11,535 nt of DNA. Origin: Dysgonomonas sp. GTDB taxonomy: Bacteria > Bacteroidota > Bacteroidia > Bacteroidales > Dysgonomonadaceae. The notes beneath the pieces are model-generated. The model was not told the origin of the DNA and made no database searches. It worked only from the letters and a program-made list of their open reading frames with translations. The translations under genes and the position numbers were made by a program. Position 1 is the first letter of the stretch, and each line of letters begins with the position of its first letter. This document shows, one piece after another, positions 6,971-11,535 of the stretch. Location: NCBI GenBank assembly GCA_030151105.1, contig JASLEN010000167.1, positions 1 to 11,535 on the forward strand. The letters are read 5' to 3'.

Positions 6971-9900
6971 TTAAAAGTTAATATTAACACCTAATATGAA
7001 TGTACGAGGCTGAGGGAATTGTCCTCTATCAATACCTATATCAGTACTTGTGTTATTTAGCTCATTAGAGTATGCATTACCCAAATCTGGGTCAAAACCA
7101 CTGTATGGAGTAATTGTAAACAAGTTCTGAGCAGTTACATACACTCTTAATTTTTGAAGGTGTAATTTTTGAACTAGTTTTCGGTCTAGTGTATATCCTA
7201 GAGTTAGAGCTTTCATTCTTAAGTAGCTTCCACTCTCTACGTAATAGTCCGAAATTCGATCTCTATTACCATTTTTATCATTCGTTGTTACTCTCGGAAG
7301 GTTTCCGTTAGGATTATTTACAGGATGGAATCTATCTAAGATATCTTCATATTGATTGTATCTAGGATTTACAAACATTCCTTCGTATTTAAGTCCATTG
7401 AATATTTGTGAACCGCCAACCCCTTGGAAGAACATATTTAGGTCAAATCCTTTATAAGCTAAGTCAACTCCAAAACCATACGTTATCTTCGGGAATCCAC
7501 TTCCGATTTTTGTGCGATCATCACCGTTGATACCACCACTACCGTCTAGGTCTAAGAATTTGATATCTCCAGGTTTAGCATCTGGTTGAATTTTATTGCC
7601 ATCTTTATTTACATAAGCATCAATCTCTGCTTGAGTTTTGAAGATTCCATCTGTTTTGTAACCATACAAGAATGCTAGAGGCTGTCCTTCTTCTACTCTA
7701 TTGATGTTATTTCCACGATATTGTGTAAAGCTAAAGCTCTCACCTCCACCCAATGAACGTACTTCATTTTTTACAGTTGCAAAGTTTCCGTATGCTCTTA
7801 TATCTAAACCATTTGACAATCTAGTTGTATAAGAACCACTGATTTCAAATCCACTATTGCGAACGGTTGCAGCATTTACAATTTGCTCTGAATACCCTGA
7901 TGTTTTTGAAACTGGGATATCAACCAATACATTTTTAGAATCTTTACTATAATAGTCTAAGCCTAAATCAAATTTCCCTAAGAAAGAGATATCTAACCCC
8001 AAATCATATTGAGTTGTTTTCTCCCACTTCAAAATAGGATTAGGTAATGTTGAAGGATAGCGTCCCATAACGGCATCTTCTCCTTTTCCATGTACGACGT
8101 AGTATCCATCATCTTCTGTAGTATTTATATAGAGTGGTCGTGTAGGATAATAGGCATTTGTAGCAAATGATAAGTTCTCATTTCCAAGCATTCCCCAGCT
8201 ACCTCTGATTTTCAAGTTGTCAACAACTGGTTTTAAGCTTTCAAAGAAACTTTCTTCAGAAATACGCCATCCTCCAGATACTGAAGGGTAGTATCCCCAA
8301 CGATTTCCAGGAGCAAACTTGCTAGAACCATCAGCACGGAAACTAGCTGAAATCAGATATTTTTCGGCAAATGAATAGTCTAAACGACCAAACCATGAAT
8401 CTAATGCATTATCATTTTTACCACCAAGAGCCCAAGCAATATTAGTTGCAGCCGCTAAGTAACGAGAATTTTTATCTTCGCTCAAGAAGTCAGTTCCACG
8501 AGCGTCAAAGAAGTTATCCTTGTAGTATTCATAAGCATGTCCTCCAAGAAGCATCAATTTATGCTTACCTATTTCTTTATTGTAGCTGATAGTAGTTGTA
8601 TTCATCCACTTCACACTTTTAGAATCATACACAGTCAATTCGTTAGAAGTACTAGCACGTCCAGCTTCTGGCACAGAACCTGACCACCAGTTGTCGCCCA
8701 AATCTGTCCAATCATATCCAAAGTCTGTCTTGATTTTAAAATCGTTCAAGAAAGAGTACTCTGCATACACATTCCCAAAAATACGATCACGAGTTCTAGC
8801 TCTATCTGCTCTGGCAAGAGTAGCGTAAGGATGTACAATGTCTGGATTTAGCATACCACTACCACTATATTTTCCATCCTCTGTGTACATTGGCACAGAT
8901 GGATCGGCTCTTAGAGCAGAAATTACGGCTCCACTAGCTTGCATATCTGGTACAATCTTTTGCTTAGAATGAGAAATCATCATACTTTCTCCCAACTTGA
9001 AGCCTTTGAAAAGTTCAATCTCAGTATTCACACGTAGGGTTGTTCTGTTGAACGAAGACTCCTTCAACACTCCATCTTGATTGAAGTGACCTAGCATGAC
9101 ACTATATACCATATCCTTAGCTCCACCCGCTACCGATAGGTCATAGTTGCTTTGATATGCTGCACTCTTGAAAATCTCATCTTGCCATTTTGTGCGTGTT
9201 TCTTGCATAAAAGGATCGTTGTATATTTTCAATGCATTTTCATAACTTTCCAAATCTTTTGGAGTTCTATCTGAATCTAGGTATGTCGTCTCATACGCCT
9301 CTTTATGAATCATATTACGTTGCTGAGCATCTAGCATTTTCATCTTCTTGGAAGGAGTAGAGATTCCATGATAAGTATTGAAGCTTACACTTGGCTTTCC
9401 TTCTTTACCTCGCTTTGTTTGGATCAAAACTACTCCATTGGCTGCACGAGAACCATAGATTGCCGACGAAGAAGCGTCTTTAAGAACATCAACACGCTCT
9501 ATATCTGAAGGATTAACATCATTCATATTATCAGCAGGCACTCCGTCAATCACATACAATGGTTCTTTGTTTCCAAAAGTTCCAACACCACGAACGTGAA
9601 TAGATGTTCCTGCACCTGGAGCACCACTATTTTGGAGAATAGTAACCCCTGACATTCTACCTTGTAGCGCATTTGAAATACCTGTAGACGCCATATCTTT
9701 TAGGTTTTCCATTTTAACAGAAGCCACAGCTCCTGTCAAGTCTGCTTTCTTTTGTGTAGAATATCCTACTACTACCACTTCTTCTAGTGATTGTACATCT
9801 TCTTTTAGTTCAATATTGATAGTCATACGATTATCAACTTTTATAGTTTGAGAAACAAACCCCACATAGCGAACCACTAGTTCTGCATCAGCAGCAACAG

Positions 9901-10183
9901 TCAGAGTATATTTTCCATCCCAGTCTGTTGTAATACCATTATTAGGGCTCCCTTTTTCCAGCACGCTTACCCCAATCAAAGGCTCGCTTAAGCCTGCATG
10001 GGTGATAGTTCCTTTAACAACTATTGTTTCTTTGTTTTGTGAAGGTGTAGCAACATCCAACACCTGATCTTCTATCCTAATCGAACTATCTGCATATGCG
10101 TGAAATGCAACACACAAAAAGATGAATAGCATAGAGAAAAGTTTCAATAGCTTTGTCCCTGCTTTACTTTCTTTAATCGTCAT
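6971..10183 (-). CDS. SusC/RagA-family TonB-linked outer-membrane glycan transporter
   Basis: 1070 residues. The signal peptide ends at about AYA/D (31-32). A CarboxypepD_reg-like beta-sandwich covers about 55-130 (GVSVLEKG, TDWDGKYTL, VRYVGF). The SusC signature EEVVVVGYSTQKK follows at 134-146. The plug domain runs about 148-262, with ALQGRMSGV (172-180), PLYVIDGVP (208-216) and the DASSSAIYGSRAANGVV segment (236-252). A 22-strand beta-barrel is expected from there to the C terminus, which ends in the aromatic NINF, a usual outer-membrane insertion signal. It forms an energised import channel with the SusD partner encoded immediately downstream. No N-terminal STN/secretin domain is present, so it is not the type that signals to a FecR anti-sigma factor; this fits control by the neighbouring AraC-type regulator. 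The ATG at 10183 gives a positively charged n-region. No strong Shine-Dalgarno is seen, as is common in this phylum. Confidence 0.97.
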   Translation of the reverse strand: MTIKESKAGTKLLKLFSMLFIFLCVAFHAYADSSIRIEDQVLDVATPSQNKETIVVKGTITHAGLSEPLIGVSVLEKGSPNNGITTDWDGKYTLTVAADAELVVRYVGFVSQTIKVDNRMTINIELKEDVQSLEEVVVVGYSTQKKADLTGAVASVKMENLKDMASTGISNALQGRMSGVTILQNSGAPGAGTSIHVRGVGTFGNKEPLYVIDGVPADNMNDVNPSDIERVDVLKDASSSAIYGSRAANGVVLIQTKRGKEGKPSVSFNTYHGISTPSKKMKMLDAQQRNMIHKEAYETTYLDSDRTPKDLESYENALKIYNDPFMQETRTKWQDEIFKSAAYQSNYDLSVAGGAKDMVYSVMLGHFNQDGVLKESSFNRTTLRVNTEIELFKGFKLGESMMISHSKQKIVPDMQASGAVISALRADPSVPMYTEDGKYSGSGMLNPDIVHPYATLARADRARTRDRIFGNVYAEYSFLNDFKIKTDFGYDWTDLGDNWWSGSVPEAGRASTSNELTVYDSKSVKWMNTTTISYNKEIGKHKLMLLGGHAYEYYKDNFFDARGTDFLSEDKNSRYLAAATNIAWALGGKNDNALDSWFGRLDYSFAEKYLISASFRADGSSKFAPGNRWGYYPSVSGGWRISEESFFESLKPVVDNLKIRGSWGMLGNENLSFATNAYYPTRPLYINTTEDDGYYVVHGKGEDAVMGRYPSTLPNPILKWEKTTQYDLGLDISFLGKFDLGLDYYSKDSKNVLVDIPVSKTSGYSEQIVNAATVRNSGFEISGSYTTRLSNGLDIRAYGNFATVKNEVRSLGGGESFSFTQYRGNNINRVEEGQPLAFLYGYKTDGIFKTQAEIDAYVNKDGNKIQPDAKPGDIKFLDLDGSGGINGDDRTKIGSGFPKITYGFGVDLAYKGFDLNMFFQGVGGSQIFNGLKYEGMFVNPRYNQYEDILDRFHPVNNPNGNLPRVTTNDKNGNRDRISDYYVESGSYLRMKALTLGYTLDRKLVQKLHLQKLRVYVTAQNLFTITPYSGFDPDLGNAYSNELNNTSTDIGIDRGQFPQPRTFILGVNINF

Positions 10184-10243
10184 AGTTTTATGATTTTTGT
10201 TTTTTGACTTTTAATCAACTGAAGTATTCTCAAATTGATTTTT

Positions 10244-10259
10244 CATTAGTACATTAGTA
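10244..10259. repeat. Exact tandem 8-bp direct repeat in susC leader
   Basis: CATTAGTA occurs twice back to back (10244-10251 and 10252-10259; TACTAATG twice on the minus strand). It lies about 60-75 bp upstream of the susC ATG. AraC-type proteins commonly bind direct repeats, so it may be part of a site for the neighbouring regulator, although an 8-bp period is shorter than typical AraC half-site spacing. It could also be chance in AT-rich DNA. Confidence 0.4.
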
Positions 10260-10308
10260 ATTTAGAGTTAACGTCTCTTATCAAATAAGACAATTAATGT
10301 AAAGGTAG
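10257..10308 (-). promoter_or_regulatory. Candidate promoter for the susC-led operon
   Basis: Two partial matches to the Bacteroides consensus (-33 TTTG, -7 TAnnTTTG) are present on the minus strand. TACCTTTA (10307-10300) fits five of six defined -7 bases but has no TTTG upstream at the right distance. TTTG at 10285-10282 lies 17 nt upstream of TAAATTAC (10264-10257), which fits only four of six. A poor -7 match would suit an activator-dependent promoter. This is a tentative call. Confidence 0.25.
10276..10290. promoter_or_regulatory. 15-bp inverted repeat, possible operator
   Basis: TCTTAT-CAA-ATAAGA is a perfect 6-3-6 inverted repeat, located 93 bp upstream of the susC ATG. It overlaps one candidate -33 TTTG and lies just downstream of the alternative -7 element, so binding there could control transcription. 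A longer imperfect dyad (GTC ... GAC) flanks it. No binding protein can be assigned from the sequence. Confidence 0.35.
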
Positions 10309-10311
10309 CAT

Positions 10312-10338
10312 AATAGAAAACGAGGTGCATCTCGATTT
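10312..10338 (-). terminator. Possible weak intrinsic terminator after the regulator gene
   Basis: On the minus strand, CGAG (10334-10331) pairs with CTCG (10324-10321) around a 6-nt loop, followed directly by TTTTCTATT. Upstream AAA can extend pairing with the first U residues across a one-base bulge. It starts a few bases after the regulator's TGA (10348-10346). The stem is short, so termination would be weak. Confidence 0.35.
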
Positions 10339-10345
10339 GCGTCTA

Positions 10346-11535
10346 TCAATCCTCAAATTGCGCACCTATTTTATTAAACTCTTGTCTGTACTCAGTTGGA
10401 GTACATCCTTTTATTTGCTTAAACTGTCGTGATAGATTTTTATAATCGATATAGCCAACATCTAATGCGATGTTTATGATAGGCTTAGTGGTATCAATGA
10501 GCTCTGCAGCAAACTTATCAATTCTGAGATTGAGTATGTAAGCATAGATAGAATCACCCGTTATCTCCTTAAATACTGTTTCCAAACTTCTACGAGATAG
10601 TGGAACTAAATCGACCAACATATCTACCGAAAGCTTCTCTGAGATATGTTTATGGATATAATCGATTACTTTAGACACATTAGGATTGTTTGTAGAATAG
10701 ATATCACTAGACGTACGTGTGGTAATATACGTAGGCTCTACAATGACATCGTGCCAAGATGCACTCGGATTTTGAATCAGTTTATCTATCAATTTAGCCA
10801 CTTCATAGCCCCCTTTAATCGTATTTTGATTGATTGAGGATATTGGAGGATCTGATAATAAACAAATCATCTTATCATTATCAACACCCAACAAAGAGAT
10901 TTCGTTAGGAATATCAATTCCAATAAGAGAGCAAATCTCGGTAATATGTTTTGCCTGATTGTCGTCACATGCCATTATTGCAATTGGCTTTGGCAAGCTC
11001 TCGAGCCACTGCTTTAGACTTTCGGCATAGTACCACAAACCCTCATCGTCTGATTTCTGATATTCGTGATAGCTTTGCATTTTGCCATACTTACTCAATT
11101 CTTTTTTGTAGCCCTTGCAACGCTCATTAGACCACACTACATTCTTAATCCCTAAGAAAGCATAGTTGACAAATCCTTTTTGGATAAAATGTTGCGCACC
11201 TATTTCGCCAGCTTTCACATGGTTGCCCGAAATGTTAGGAATTGTGGAGAAACGCTCTTTGAAGTCTTGAGCAATAGCTAATATATTATCTTCTTTGAAT
11301 AGCTCTACCCTATCTGTATTATAGAATTGACCAATAACCACATCGGCTTTCCACTCCTTTGCCCAACGGATGACCCCTTCTATTCCATGCACATCACGAT
11401 AAGACAAAGGCATTTTGCAAAGTGCCCATGGTCTTGTCTCTCGCGAATATTGTACAATTCCCTCAAGAAGGTTGTTAGAATACTCTTCTCCAAAATCCGT
11501 TAGTAAAATTACTCTTGCCAATGTTCTCTGTCCTT
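10346..11535 (-). CDS. XylR-type transcription regulator (LacI-like sensor plus AraC HTH), start at or beyond window edge
   Basis: The frame gives 391 residues from a TTG at 11521-11519, close to the 392 of E. coli XylR, and it stays open upstream to the window edge (codons for GQRT precede the TTG). An ATG a few codons outside the window is therefore as likely as TTG initiation with the AAGGA at 11535-11531 as ribosome site. Residues about 1-265 (TTG numbering) form a periplasmic-binding-protein-like sensor as in XylR: RVILLTDF (3-10), ACDDNQAKHI (184-193), IPNEISLLGVDND (204-216) and the PPISSINQN segment (225-233). Residues about 284-380 are the AraC DNA-binding domain, with two helix-turn-helix units (LVPLSRRSLETVFKE; VGYIDYKNLSRQFKQ) and the CTPTEYR ending. 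It has no signal peptide, so it should sense a sugar in the cytoplasm and control the adjacent susC-led operon, probably as an activator. The ligand is unknown; family resemblance alone does not show xylose. Confidence 0.93.
   Translation of the reverse strand, partial: GQRTLARVILLTDFGEEYSNNLLEGIVQYSRETRPWALCKMPLSYRDVHGIEGVIRWAKEWKADVVIGQFYNTDRVELFKEDNILAIAQDFKERFSTIPNISGNHVKAGEIGAQHFIQKGFVNYAFLGIKNVVWSNERCKGYKKELSKYGKMQSYHEYQKSDDEGLWYYAESLKQWLESLPKPIAIMACDDNQAKHITEICSLIGIDIPNEISLLGVDNDKMICLLSDPPISSINQNTIKGGYEVAKLIDKLIQNPSASWHDVIVEPTYITTRTSSDIYSTNNPNVSKVIDYIHKHISEKLSVDMLVDLVPLSRRSLETVFKEITGDSIYAYILNLRIDKFAAELIDTTKPIINIALDVGYIDYKNLSRQFKQIKGCTPTEYRQEFNKIGAQFED

Noticed and set aside
10646..10837. 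63-codon plus-strand open frame
   Set aside because: It is antisense to the regulator's AraC/sensor junction; no supporting features.
10346..11535. Xylose as the inducer and xylose operon assignment
   Set aside because: The regulator has the XylR fold, but no xylose isomerase, xylulokinase or xylanase is in the window, and the only glycosidase is a mannosidase.

Overview
The window comes from a member of the Bacteroidota. The evidence is an adjacent SusC/SusD pair, lipoprotein signal peptides on the enzymes, AT-rich spacers without clear Shine-Dalgarno sites, and protein families typical of gut or environmental Bacteroidales. Genus cannot be fixed from the sequence alone. All genes lie on the minus strand, so the biological order runs from the right edge to the left.

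Layout in transcription order: (1) 11535-10346, a XylR-type transcription regulator with a LacI-like sugar-sensing domain followed by an AraC helix-turn-helix, whose start is at or just past the window edge; (2) a 162-bp spacer with a possible weak terminator, promoter-like elements, a 15-bp inverted repeat and an exact 8-bp tandem repeat; (3) 10183-6971, a SusC-like TonB-dependent transporter; (4) 6959-5334, its SusD-like surface glycan-binding lipoprotein; (5) a strong 11-bp-stem hairpin in the 62-bp spacer; (6) 5271-2377, a GH92 alpha-mannosidase lipoprotein with added C-terminal CHB_HEX_C_1-like and PA14 domains; (7) 2271-334, a periplasmic fusion of a PI-PLC/GDPD-like phosphodiesterase domain and a complete alkaline phosphatase domain; (8) 330-1, the N-terminal 110 residues of a calcineurin-like metallophosphoesterase lipoprotein, cut by the left edge.

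Together this looks like a polysaccharide utilisation locus (PUL) for an alpha-mannose glycan. What stands out is that the glycan-release enzyme is followed by three phosphate-ester-cleaving domains: a phosphodiesterase, a phosphomonoesterase and a metallophosphoesterase. My inference is that the target is a phosphorylated mannoside, such as a GPI-anchor glycan, a phosphatidylinositol mannoside or a yeast-type phosphomannan. SusCD would capture and import it, GH92 would trim mannose, and the phosphatases would remove phosphate-linked groups. The sequence shows the domains. The substrate is not proven.

No RNA genes, insertion sequences, CRISPR arrays or attachment sites were seen. No gene-free stretch exceeds 162 bp.
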